A stretch of DNA of 64,000 nucleotides from CAZVLQ01 sp964628185 (GTDB taxonomy: Bacteria; Pseudomonadota; Zetaproteobacteria; Mariprofundales; Mariprofundaceae). A program made the translations under genes and the position numbers. The DNA lies in NCBI GenBank assembly GCA_964628185.1, contig CAZVLQ010000007.1, forward strand, positions 26,146 to 90,145, written 5' to 3'. Positions 16,539 through 24,468 of the stretch are shown here, in pieces (positions within the stretch are counted from its first letter, which is position 1; each line of letters opens with the position of its first letter). Under the pieces are notes generated by a model. It was not told the origin of the DNA. It saw nothing but the letters and a program-made list of their open reading frames with translations, and ran no database searches.

Positions 16539-17224
16539 AAATTACTCCCGTCGCCAACGGCCCTGGCGAACGCCTCAATCGCCGGTTTCACCAGCGCCTT
16601 GCGGGTGGCAAGGCTGGCCGGGTTTACCACCAGGCGGCTGGAAATATCATACAGAGTCTCTTCTTCCACCAGGTCGTTGGCCTTAAGCGTATTGCCCGTT
16701 GAAACCAGGTCGACGATACGCTCCGCCATGCCGACCAGCGGCGCCAGCTCCATTGAACCGTACAGGTGGATGATGTCGGCCTGAATGCCGCATCCGAGAT
16801 AATGCTGTTTGGCAAGGCGGTCGTATTTGGTTGCCACGCGGACACGGCTTCCCGCTTCCGGCTTGCCTTTCGCCACAAGTTTGGCGGGGCCGGCGATACA
16901 CATCCGGCAACGGCCAATACCGAGATCAAGGGGTTCATAGACATGCGGCCGGTGTTCCAGCAGCAGGTCCCGGCCGGCAATCCCCATGTCCGCGGCGCCG
17001 CGTTCGACATAGGTGCATACATCGGATGCCCGGATCAGCAGGAAACGCACCCCGCCCGCGCCCGCAATCATGAGCTGGCGTGTATCCTGCAGGTCTTCGT
17101 CGGGCGCAAAGCCGGCCCGCAGCAGGATGGGCAGCGTTTCCTCCAGAATGCGGCCCTTGGACAGGGCGATCGTGAGCGCCTGTTCAGCCCGTGGCAAGGC
17201 GCGTTCTCCCGAACAGTTGTTCAT
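16535..17224 (-). CDS. hisG: ATP phosphoribosyltransferase, short form
   Basis: About 220-229 residues, the short HisG lacking the C-terminal regulatory domain. It joins ATP and PRPP in the first step of histidine synthesis and needs a HisZ partner, which is not in this window. The core LTIALSKGRILEETLPILL, GRCRMCIAGP, the PRPP site DLVSTGNTLKAN and the terminal region are normal. The ATG at 17224 overlaps murA by 41 bp. A TTG at 17197, with GGGAGA upstream, would start closer to the conserved LTIALSKGR. I list the longer form. Confidence 0.92.
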   Translation of the reverse strand: MNNCSGERALPRAEQALTIALSKGRILEETLPILLRAGFAPDEDLQDTRQLMIAGAGGVRFLLIRASDVCTYVERGAADMGIAGRDLLLEHRPHVYEPLDLGIGRCRMCIAGPAKLVAKGKPEAGSRVRVATKYDRLAKQHYLGCGIQADIIHLYGSMELAPLVGMAERIVDLVSTGNTLKANDLVEEETLYDISSRLVVNPASLATRKALVKPAIEAFARAVGDGSNL

Positions 17225-18482
17225 TGGGTGTGATGCGCTCGATATCGGCGCCAAGCGCCCCCAGTTTTTCCTCAATCCGCTCATAGCCCCGGTCAATATG
17301 ATAGACGCGGGACACCACGGTTTCTCCCGCCGCGGCAAGCCCGGCCAGGACAAGGCTGGCCGACGCTCTTAAGTCGGTTGCCATAACGGGAGCGCCGGAA
17401 AGGCACCGGACGCCCTCGACCACGGCGGTGTTGCCGTTCAGCACGATCCGGGCGCCCATGCGGCGCAGCTCCTGGACATGCATAAACCTGTTTTCAAAGA
17501 TGGTTTCGCTGATCACGCTGCTTCCGTCGGCCGTGCACATCAGGGCCATGAACTGGGCCTGCAAATCCGTGGGAAACCCGGGGTGCGGGCTGGTTTGAAT
17601 GTTGACGCCCCGCAAGCTACGGCCGGTGCGGCAGCGTATCCAGTCGTCACCGCTTTCAATTTCCGCTCCGGCTTCATGTGCGCGCGCCAGGAACGCGTCG
17701 AGCATGCCGGCTTCGACATGAGAAACGGTCACTTCGCCTCCAGTGATCAGGCCGGCCATCAAATATGTTGCGGCTTCAATCCGGTCGGCAATGACGGTTA
17801 ACTCGGCTCCGTTCAACCTGCTCACACCGCGAATGCGGATGCAACCGCTGCCGTCACCCTCGATGTTGGCGCCCATGCACCGGAGCGAGACCGCCAGGTT
17901 GATGACCTCCGGTTCGCGCGCTGCGTTCTCAAGCAATGTTTCACCATCGGCCAGGACCGCCGCCATCATCAGATTTTCCGTACCGGTTACCGTGACCTTG
18001 TCAAAAACGATGCTTGCGCCATGCAGACCGGCCGGTGCTCTGGCGACCACATAGCCGTGGTCGACCTGGATGTCCGCGCCCATGGCTTCCAGACCGCGGA
18101 GGTGCATGTCCATGGGTCTGGCGCCGATGGCGCAGCCGCCGGGAAGGCTTACCTTTGCCTGTCCAAAGCGCGCCAGCAGAGGGCCGAGTACAAGCGCCGA
18201 GGCCCGCATGGTCTTGACCAGTTCGTAGGGGGCTTCGGGATGATTGCTGGAACGCGTATCCACGCGCACGCATCCCGTATGGTCCATGGAAACGTCCGCA
18301 CCCTGATTGGCCAGCAGGGTCATCATCGTGGTGATATCGCGCAGATGGGGGATGTGCCGGTAGGACATCGGACCGTCCGCGAGGATGGCCGCGGCCAGCA
18401 GCGGCAGTGCCGCATTTTTGGCGCCGCTGATCTCCACCCGGCCGCACAGAGGTCTGCCTCCCCGTATAATAATGCTATCCAT
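17184..18482 (-). CDS. murA: UDP-N-acetylglucosamine 1-carboxyvinyltransferase
   Basis: 432 residues. It transfers enolpyruvate from PEP to UDP-GlcNAc, the first committed step of peptidoglycan synthesis. The N-terminal ISGAKNAALPLLAAA, the catalytic loop LPGGCAIGARPMD with Cys117 (the fosfomycin target) and the DLRASASLVLAGLAA block are present. It heads the histidine genes on this strand, an order common in beta- and gammaproteobacteria. Upstream to the next gene are 99 bp without visible genes. Confidence 0.96.
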   Translation of the reverse strand: MDSIIIRGGRPLCGRVEISGAKNAALPLLAAAILADGPMSYRHIPHLRDITTMMTLLANQGADVSMDHTGCVRVDTRSSNHPEAPYELVKTMRASALVLGPLLARFGQAKVSLPGGCAIGARPMDMHLRGLEAMGADIQVDHGYVVARAPAGLHGASIVFDKVTVTGTENLMMAAVLADGETLLENAAREPEVINLAVSLRCMGANIEGDGSGCIRIRGVSRLNGAELTVIADRIEAATYLMAGLITGGEVTVSHVEAGMLDAFLARAHEAGAEIESGDDWIRCRTGRSLRGVNIQTSPHPGFPTDLQAQFMALMCTADGSSVISETIFENRFMHVQELRRMGARIVLNGNTAVVEGVRCLSGAPVMATDLRASASLVLAGLAAAGETVVSRVYHIDRGYERIEEKLGALGADIERITPNEQLFGRTRLATG

Positions 18483-18581
18483 TTGAGGTTCCGTTCATGT
18501 TGCGGCGCAAGCTAGCCGAAGGCGATGGGGAAGGCCACCGCACAGGCGGTAAAATCCGGGGCCGGTCGGGAGCAATTCGTA

Positions 18582-19877
18582 TCAGGACCGTCTGGCCAGC
18601 GCCAGCAGGGTAATGTCGTCGCTCTGTTGCGCTTCACCGGCAAACCGACGCACGCGGTCATGCAAAAAAGTAATGCATTCCCGTGCGGAATGCGGCGCAT
18701 CCTGCAACCAGGCGAGCATGCCCGCTTCACCGGCCATGGCGCCTTTCTCATTCATGGCTTCGGTAATCCCGTCGGTGTACAGCAGTATCGTTTCCCCTGC
18801 CTGCATGGGGAAGTTCCTCGTATCGTACCGGCTATCCGGGACAACACCCGCGGGCGGGCCTGAGGCGCCATCTCCCAGCCATATGCGTTGCTGAGACAAA
18901 TGCACGGGGCGGGTATGGCCGGCGTTGGCGATTTCCACTCGTCCGGTCCGTGCATCCAGAATCATCAGGATGATTGTAACAAACATGCCGTTGCCGGTGG
19001 TAAGCGAAAAATCCGCATTGAACCGGGTCAGTATATCTCCGGCCGTTCCTCCCTGCGCAACCTCGAAACGCAGATCGCGCAGAATCCTGGACATGATCAG
19101 TGCCGCCGCCACGCCCTTGCCTGAAACATCCCCGATCAGATAGGCAATGCGATTGTCGGGCAGGCGGAAGGCGTCATAGAAGTCGCCTCCGATATCAAAG
19201 GCGGGGCGGATATGGAAAGCAGCGCTGTAATCCGGTACTTGCGGCAGTGCGGCCGGAAGGAAAGAGCGCTGAAGTGAACGGGCCAGGGCAAGGTCGCGCT
19301 TCAGAATGTTCTGCTTCATCAGGCGCTCATGAGTGCGGGCGTTATCGATGGCCACAGCGGCCATTTGCGCCAGAAATTCCAGCAGTTGCAGGTCCGCCTG
19401 CGAAAATTGTCCGTGCGTGCGGTTAATTACCTGGCTTACGCCGATACATTCGCCATGGGAGCGCAGCGGAACGCAGATCATATTGCGTGTCTTAAAGCCG
19501 GTTTTTCTGTCGTACTCCGGATTAAAGCGCGGGTCGGCGTAAACATCGTTCAACAGCACGGACTGCTCATGCCCGGCGCACCATCCGGCGACGCCGCTGC
19601 CCCTGGGTAGACGATAGAGTTCTTTCAGCCTGTTCCCGGTTTCCCCCAGCACGACATGGAAGACCAGGTCCCCCGTTTCCCCGTCAACGAGGAAAAGGGA
19701 ACCGGCCTCCGCTTCCATCACGGATTGGGTGACTTCCATGATTTGCCGCAGGAGCGGCCCCAGCTTCAGTTCTCCGGCGACAAGCCGGTTCACTTCCAGC
19801 GCTTTTTCCAGACAGGCAATACGTTTCCGGCACTGCCTCAGCAGCATTGCGGGCCCCGTAATTTTTTTCGCTGTCAT
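18582..19877 (-). CDS. GAF-domain PP2C-type serine/threonine phosphatase (RsbU/SpoIIE type)
   Basis: 431 residues. A GAF domain (about 35-190) contains ICVPLRSHGECIGVSQVINR, followed by a short helical linker and an RsbU/SpoIIE-type PP2C phosphatase domain with FDIGGDFYDAF, GDVSGKGVAAALIMS, TLLLYTDGITEAM-like wording (ILLYTDGITEAMNEKG) and a final QSDDITLLAL. Such proteins dephosphorylate anti-sigma antagonists or related STAS proteins after sensing a small ligand or signal. No STAS or switch kinase gene is adjacent. I take ATG at 19877; a GTG at 19886 is possible. Confidence 0.85.
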   Translation of the reverse strand: MTAKKITGPAMLLRQCRKRIACLEKALEVNRLVAGELKLGPLLRQIMEVTQSVMEAEAGSLFLVDGETGDLVFHVVLGETGNRLKELYRLPRGSGVAGWCAGHEQSVLLNDVYADPRFNPEYDRKTGFKTRNMICVPLRSHGECIGVSQVINRTHGQFSQADLQLLEFLAQMAAVAIDNARTHERLMKQNILKRDLALARSLQRSFLPAALPQVPDYSAAFHIRPAFDIGGDFYDAFRLPDNRIAYLIGDVSGKGVAAALIMSRILRDLRFEVAQGGTAGDILTRFNADFSLTTGNGMFVTIILMILDARTGRVEIANAGHTRPVHLSQQRIWLGDGASGPPAGVVPDSRYDTRNFPMQAGETILLYTDGITEAMNEKGAMAGEAGMLAWLQDAPHSARECITFLHDRVRRFAGEAQQSDDITLLALARRS

Positions 19878-19944
19878 TAAAAACACACCTTTGCCATGGC
19901 CGGATCACTTGTCAACCGCAGGGCGTATATTGCAAGCGCCCGCG

Positions 19945-20454
19945 TTACCACCAGCGCTCGGGATAGCGGCGGTCCGGAGCAAGCGAATGCGTCAGAACCG
20001 CCACGACGAACATGATCAGAATGCCCGTGCCCACCGGATAAAGCATGTACATGAATCCCAGGTGATGGATTTCCGCCGGTCCGCTGACGGCGATAAATGC
20101 CATGGCCCCTCCGGGGGGATGCATGGTGCCCGTGAGACTCATGGCGGCGAGGGCGAGGCTGACGGCCAGCATGCCGTTCAGCCACACGGGCTGGTCCGGT
20201 AGCAACATGGCCACGCACACGCCGGTGAAAGCCGAAAGCAGGCTGCCGCCGAACAGATTCCTGGGCTGGGCAATCGGCGCGGAAGGACAGCCATACAGAA
20301 CCACGGCGCTGGCCCCGAAGGCGGCGATAAGCAACGGCAGACCGCTTGCGCCATAAAGCTGCTCGTGTAAAAGCGCGACGCCCCCAAGGCCCGTGATGCC
20401 ACCAAGGAATGAAAGGCCGGCGTCAGTCAGCCGCTTTTGCCATGCCACTGTCAT
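19945..20454 (-). CDS. HPP-family integral membrane protein
   Basis: 169 residues with about four membrane spans and the name-giving motif TMHPPGGAMAF in the third span region. GLPLLIAAFGASAVVLYG in the second span is also typical. Bacterial and chloroplast HPP proteins have been linked to nitrite transport; that role is not established for this protein. It is divergent from the ClC gene, with 88 bp between the two starts. Confidence 0.85.
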   Translation of the reverse strand: MTVAWQKRLTDAGLSFLGGITGLGGVALLHEQLYGASGLPLLIAAFGASAVVLYGCPSAPIAQPRNLFGGSLLSAFTGVCVAMLLPDQPVWLNGMLAVSLALAAMSLTGTMHPPGGAMAFIAVSGPAEIHHLGFMYMLYPVGTGILIMFVVAVLTHSLAPDRRYPERWW

Positions 20455-20542
20455 GACACAAGACTATCCGGGGCGCCGGCTGTTCGCCAATGATTCATAT
20501 AGGCCGTGATCTCATGAAAAATTCGGGCTAGGCTTCCCGGGC

Positions 20543-21844
20543 ATGGGGCAGGAGTACGACCAGCGTCACGTCCGGCTGTGGCCGATGATCCCGATGTCCA
20601 TTGCTGTCGGGATACTCGCGGCCGTAGTGGTGCTGGGTTTTCGCTGGCTGATCGAGTCGGGCCAGCAGGTATTTCTTCCCGGCGGGATGATCGGCAACTA
20701 TGAGGCCCTGCCGCCGCAGTTGCGGTTTGCGATTCCGGTTGGGGGCGGGCTCATGCTGGCCTTTATTTTTTCCCGCATTCCCGCGCACCGCTGGGATGTC
20801 GGCATTGCCTATGTGCTAAGGCACGTGCTGACCCGTGGACGAATTTGCCTGCCGCTCTCGCAGGCGTGTCTGCAATTTTTTGCGGGCGCCCTGGCCATTG
20901 TCAGCGGCCAGTCGGTGGACCGCGAAGGGCCCAGCGTGCATCTGGGCGCCGCCATGGGCAATGTGTTTGCCCGGCGCTTCAGGATCAACACGGAGGAAAT
21001 CCATCTGCTGACCATGACCGGTATAGCTGCGGGTGTTGCCGCGGCGCTGAATATGCCGTTGACCGGTGTTATTTTCGTAGTGGAAGTCATGGGAGAGTCG
21101 CTGGCACCGCGTAAGCTTTTGTCCGTTCTCACCGGTTCGGTCACCGCCGCCGTGCTTGGCCGCATGGCCTATGGTGCCAGGCCGGCCTTCGCCGTTCCGC
21201 CGCTTGATGTGGCTTCATTGGGAGATTTTTTATGGATTATTCTGCTGGGCATTTTCATCGGCGGGCTGGCCGTGATTGCCATTGCCGGCATCGAGCGCAT
21301 TTCCAGGCTGGCGGCCGGGCATTCTTCCTGGCTGATTTTCATCTCGGCCGGATTATCCACCGCCATACTGGGGCTGTTTTCTTCCCATATTCTCGGTGTC
21401 AGCTACGATACGGTTGACGCCCTGTTGCGCGGCCATGTTATCGAAAGCGCCCTGCTGGGGCTGGTGGTCTTTAAGCTGATCGCGACGATCATCTGCATCG
21501 GTTGCGGAGTGCCGGGAGGATTAATCGGTCCCTGTCTTGTGATCGGCGGCGCGGCCGGCGGTCTGGCCGGGAAGATCATCGCCGGGTTGGGCGTACAGGG
21601 CATCGGCTCAATCGGGTTTTATGCCATGACGGGCATGTGCGCCATGCTCGGGGCGACGCTTGCGGCACCCCTGACGGCCATAACGGCCCTGTTTGAACTG
21701 ACAGGGAATCCGCACCTGATCCTGGCGGGTATGCTGGCGCTGATTGCGGCGGACAGTATTTGCTGGAGCATTCTCGGTACCGGCTCGGTTTTTCAGCATC
21801 TCCTGTCGGCCAGGCGGATTCACGCAGGTGAAGATCATGCCTGA
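20543..21844 (+). CDS. ClC-family chloride channel or antiporter
   Basis: 433 residues with many membrane helices. The selectivity-filter motif with the gating glutamate reads VDREGPSVHLGAAMGN, and a second filter motif is GVPGGLIGPCLVIGGAAG. No C-terminal CBS domains are present. Bacterial ClC proteins are chloride channels, chloride/proton antiporters or fluoride exporters; the REGP wording is that of the chloride group, not the fluoride one. The start is uncertain: ATG at 20543 has no clear ribosome-binding site, and ATGs at 20587 and 20596 lie near the first helix. Confidence 0.9.
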   Translation: MGQEYDQRHVRLWPMIPMSIAVGILAAVVVLGFRWLIESGQQVFLPGGMIGNYEALPPQLRFAIPVGGGLMLAFIFSRIPAHRWDVGIAYVLRHVLTRGRICLPLSQACLQFFAGALAIVSGQSVDREGPSVHLGAAMGNVFARRFRINTEEIHLLTMTGIAAGVAAALNMPLTGVIFVVEVMGESLAPRKLLSVLTGSVTAAVLGRMAYGARPAFAVPPLDVASLGDFLWIILLGIFIGGLAVIAIAGIERISRLAAGHSSWLIFISAGLSTAILGLFSSHILGVSYDTVDALLRGHVIESALLGLVVFKLIATIICIGCGVPGGLIGPCLVIGGAAGGLAGKIIAGLGVQGIGSIGFYAMTGMCAMLGATLAAPLTAITALFELTGNPHLILAGMLALIAADSICWSILGTGSVFQHLLSARRIHAGEDHA

Positions 21845-21882
21845 TGTGTCCGGGCCGGGAAATATGATGGAAAGGAACATTC

Positions 21883-22827
21883 ATGTCTGTTTATACCGAA
21901 TTACGCCGAGGTGATATTGAAGGGATTCTGGACGGCTACCGCCTGGGCGGGCTGCGGAATTTTTCAGGTATCGCAGCCGGCATCGAAAACAGCAATTTTT
22001 TTGTTGATACCGATTCCGGCCGCTATGTGCTGACGATTTTCGAGCGCATGCATGCCGCCGAACTGCCGTATTTCATGCATTTAATGCACCACCTGGCGGG
22101 GGAAGGGGTTGCCTGCCCGGACGTGATGCCGTGCCGGGACGGTTCACTGTTGTTTGATATCGATGGCAAGAAAGGATGTATCGTGTCCTGCCTGCCGGGC
22201 CGTACGCTGGATGTGTTAAACGATGCGCAACTGCGCTCTTCCGGCGCCGCCCTGGCGAAGCTGCATGCGGCAGGCGCTTCATTTAACGAGAAGAGGGAGA
22301 ACCCGACAGATATCAAATGGTTGCACGATACTATTAATGTAGTTCTGGATGGCACCCGCGAGCGTTATGGGGATGAAGCAGCGGATTTGTTGCAGGATGA
22401 ATTGCATTTCCAGCAGACGTGTGCACGGAATGATTTACCCCAGGGCGTGATTCACGGCGATATGTTTGTGGACAATATCCTGTTTGAAGGCGATCAGGTT
22501 ACGGGCGTGATTGATTTCTACTATGCGCATACTGCGCCGCTGGTGATGGATATCGCCATTTCGCTGAATGCGCAGACCATACTTCTGACCGGTGAGGATC
22601 AAACCAGGATGCAGGCATTTCTGGACGGCTATCGACAATTGCGTCCCCTTGCGCCCGGAGAGGTCAGGGCGCTTCCCCGCCTGTTGCGGCTGGCGGCATT
22701 GCGTTTCTGGGTCTCACGCCTTTATGATGCGATATTCCCGCGCGAAGGTGCGATGACCCAGGTGAAGGATCCCGAGGAATACCGCGGAAAACTGCTGTTG
22801 CACCGAAAAAACATCATAAAGGGGTGA
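21883..22827 (+). CDS. thrB: Homoserine kinase, type II (APH-fold)
   Basis: 314 residues of the aminoglycoside phosphotransferase fold, distinct from the GHMP-type ThrB of E. coli. It phosphorylates homoserine on the way to threonine. The N-terminus MSVYTELRRGDIEGILDGY and the ENSNFFVDTDSGRYVLT nucleotide-binding region match this family. The catalytic loop is IHGDMFVDNILF, followed by GVIDFYYAH. The ATG is preceded by GGAA. A rhodanese gene follows after three bases, so the two are probably cotranscribed. Confidence 0.92.
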   Translation: MSVYTELRRGDIEGILDGYRLGGLRNFSGIAAGIENSNFFVDTDSGRYVLTIFERMHAAELPYFMHLMHHLAGEGVACPDVMPCRDGSLLFDIDGKKGCIVSCLPGRTLDVLNDAQLRSSGAALAKLHAAGASFNEKRENPTDIKWLHDTINVVLDGTRERYGDEAADLLQDELHFQQTCARNDLPQGVIHGDMFVDNILFEGDQVTGVIDFYYAHTAPLVMDIAISLNAQTILLTGEDQTRMQAFLDGYRQLRPLAPGEVRALPRLLRLAALRFWVSRLYDAIFPREGAMTQVKDPEEYRGKLLLHRKNIIKG

Positions 22828-22830
22828 AAT

Positions 22831-23199
22831 ATGGCCAGGACGTTCAAGGATTTTGTAGCCGAGGCAAAACGGAAGATTGAGGAAATATCGGTGGAAGATG
22901 TGGTAAATTTGATGGCGGACAATCCGGATGTGCTTTTGCTGGACGTGCGCGAACCTGGCGAGGTGGCGCAGGGCCATATTCCGGGGGCGCTGCATGTACC
23001 GCGTGGCCTGCTTGAACCCAAGGCGGACCTGGACTTTCCGAACAGGGAACCGCGCCTGGCGGACCGGGATCAGGAAATCGTGGCGTATTGCGCCAGCGGC
23101 GCTCGCAGCGCCCTGGCCGCGGCTACCCTGAAGGAGATGGGTTTTACACGGGTGAAATCCATGGCCGGTGGTTTTGCCGCATGGCAAGCACAGCCCTGA
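22831..23199 (+). CDS. Rhodanese-domain sulfurtransferase
   Basis: 122 residues, one rhodanese domain. The catalytic cysteine is Cys87 in the six-residue active loop CASGARS, and the LLLDVREPGEVAQGHIPGA motif is present at about residues 35-53. A roughly 20-residue N-terminal helix precedes the domain. Such proteins carry a persulfide and hand sulfur on; the physiological acceptor cannot be told. It follows homoserine kinase with a three-base gap. Confidence 0.92.
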   Translation: MARTFKDFVAEAKRKIEEISVEDVVNLMADNPDVLLLDVREPGEVAQGHIPGALHVPRGLLEPKADLDFPNREPRLADRDQEIVAYCASGARSALAAATLKEMGFTRVKSMAGGFAAWQAQP

Positions 23200-23527
23200 C
23201 TTCAGGTCTGTGCGATTTTTGCCGCTCACGCTTTTGGGACAAACCGAAACCGGGTCAGGTTATGACATTTGTGTGTTATGGCGATTGCACTCGTGGTCAG
23301 GAACGGCAATTGCCATTTTAACGTATAGGGGGTGGGGAAATGCGCCAAACAAGACCTGACCCCGATGTTATGTTCGACCTTAAGCATTTCCGTGCGCCGT
23401 TTGCAGGATCGGGCGGGAAGGGATGAGGTGCTTGCAAGCCGCCTGCGGTCAGTACTCGACCAATGTCAAGATATCAAAGCCTGACCCGATTTTCCCGATT
23501 TTTGCAGGCCTCCCGTGTGCCATTTTC
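23200..23527. other. Gene-poor remnant with CCTGACCC motifs
   Basis: No convincing gene in about 330 bp. The motif CCTGACCC(C)G occurs at 23355-23364 and 23480-23488, and its inverse CGGGTCAGG at 23251-23259. Short frames here have no recognisable product. It may be the worn remains of a mobile element next to the HicAB pair, but I can identify no transposase. Confidence 0.4.
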
Positions 23528-23556
23528 TTGACAGTGGCACCACATTATGACACCAT
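23528..23556 (+). promoter_or_regulatory. Candidate hicA promoter giving a leaderless mRNA
   Basis: TTGACA at 23528-23533, a 17-bp spacer, then CACCAT at 23551-23556, a weak -10. Start of transcription would fall at about 23563, next to the hicA ATG at 23564, which has no Shine-Dalgarno sequence. The -35 is perfect; the -10 is poor. Confidence 0.4.
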
Positions 23557-23563
23557 GTAATAT

Positions 23564-23821
23564 ATGAAGCGGAAACACAGGAAGACGCTGGAGTTAATCT
23601 TTGCTCGACCGGTGAGCGCAAACGTCCAGTGGCATGATGTTGTTTCCCTTCTGGAAGCGCTTGGCGCGGACATTGACGTTAGCAGAGCCGGATCACGGGT
23701 CGGCATTGTGCTGAACGGTATTCCGACATTGCAGCACAGACCCCACCCGAAGCCGACAATGGACAAGGGCGCCGTGGCAGACATGCGTGAATTTTTGAAA
23801 CTGTGTGGAGTGAAGCTATGA
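23564..23821 (+). CDS. hicA: HicA-family toxin
   Basis: 85 residues. It matches the HicA subfamily with MKRKHRKTLELIFARPVS at the start and HRPHPKPTMDKGAVADMREF towards the end, a dsRBD-like fold that cleaves mRNA. The His-containing segment RPHP is present. The stop overlaps the hicB start (ATGA). No ribosome-binding site is visible, and the promoter suggests a leaderless transcript. The toxin-first order is usual for HicAB. Confidence 0.88.
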   Translation: MKRKHRKTLELIFARPVSANVQWHDVVSLLEALGADIDVSRAGSRVGIVLNGIPTLQHRPHPKPTMDKGAVADMREFLKLCGVKL

Positions 23822-24150
23822 ACACGATTCGATACAAGGACTACATCGGCACCATCGAGTACGACGAAGACATGGAAATGTTCCATGGCCGGGTGACCAA
23901 CATCCGGGATGTGGTTTCCTTCTATGGCAAATCGGTGAGTGAGTTGAAAGCGGAAATGAAGAAGTCAGTGGATGAGTATATCGCCTTCTGCAAGGAGAAG
24001 GGCATTCAGGCTTCAAAGGCATATTCAGGCAGGTTGAACCTGCGCGCCGATCCGGAACTGCATGGACGGCTGGCGCAGGTGGCCGCCGAGAATGGAAAAA
24101 GTCTGAATACCTGGGCACTGGAACAACTGGAGCGGGCACTGCACGCTTAA
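23818..24150 (+). CDS. hicB: HicB-family antitoxin
   Basis: 110 residues. The N-terminal HicB fold (MNTIRYKDYIGTIEYDEDM, then FHGRVTNIRDVVSFYG) is a degenerate RNase H-like domain that blocks HicA. The C-terminal part (LRADPELHGRLAQVAAENGK, SLNTWALEQLERAL) is a ribbon-helix-helix DNA-binding domain for autoregulation. The start is the ATG overlapping the hicA stop. Its TAA stop codon lies within the TTAA that borders a 251-bp inverted-repeat element, so the element begins exactly where the gene ends. Confidence 0.9.
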   Translation: MNTIRYKDYIGTIEYDEDMEMFHGRVTNIRDVVSFYGKSVSELKAEMKKSVDEYIAFCKEKGIQASKAYSGRLNLRADPELHGRLAQVAAENGKSLNTWALEQLERALHA

Positions 24151-24397
24151 CCCGTATATTGCATGAAGGCGGCATCTGATGGACAGGATATTGCATTATG
24201 TTAATGGCTTACATAGAACCAGGCCACTTTATCCGTGATTACACCTTGTCCTATCCGGTTTCAGACCCGATCAAGCCTGGCATCCTGGCCGCTCGGCCTC
24301 AAACCATAGCTACGGCTATGCTTTGTCGCCCGATCAACCAGCCTGCCAAGCCTGCTCAAGCCTGAATTCCGAATCCTTCATGCAATATGCGGGTTAA
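24147..24397. mobile_element. MITE-like element, 251 bp, TTAA ends, 23-bp inverted repeats
   Basis: The left end 24147-24169 and the right end 24375-24397 are inverted copies matching at 22 of 23 positions (TTAACCCG, then T or C, then ATATTGCATGAAGG). Both outer ends are TTAA, consistent with a TTAA target duplication flanking 19-bp terminal repeats. No coding frame is present inside, so a full-length element elsewhere would have to supply transposase. The interior carries a second, long hairpin. I cannot name the family. Confidence 0.7.
24260..24366. repeat. Long imperfect hairpin inside the element, UACG loop
   Basis: The two halves pair imperfectly over about 50 bases each, from TTCAG at 24260 to CTGAA at 24366. 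The top is a perfect CATAGC-TACG-GCTATG (24305-24320), that is, a C(UACG)G tetraloop of the very stable UNCG class. Below it come CAAA/TTTG after one C-C mismatch, then TCGG/CCGA, TGG/CCA and TGGCA/TGCCA blocks. If transcribed it would fold strongly. Confidence 0.6.
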
Positions 24398-24468
24398 TCC
24401 AAAACATTGGGGCCAAGCTCAAGACCGCCACATCGCGCTCATACGACCATTCCGCGTTCGACAGGCTC

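Noticed and set aside
20543..21844. Fluoride-specific ClC
   Set aside because: The filter reads REGPSVH, the chloride-type motif, rather than the fluoride-exporter form.
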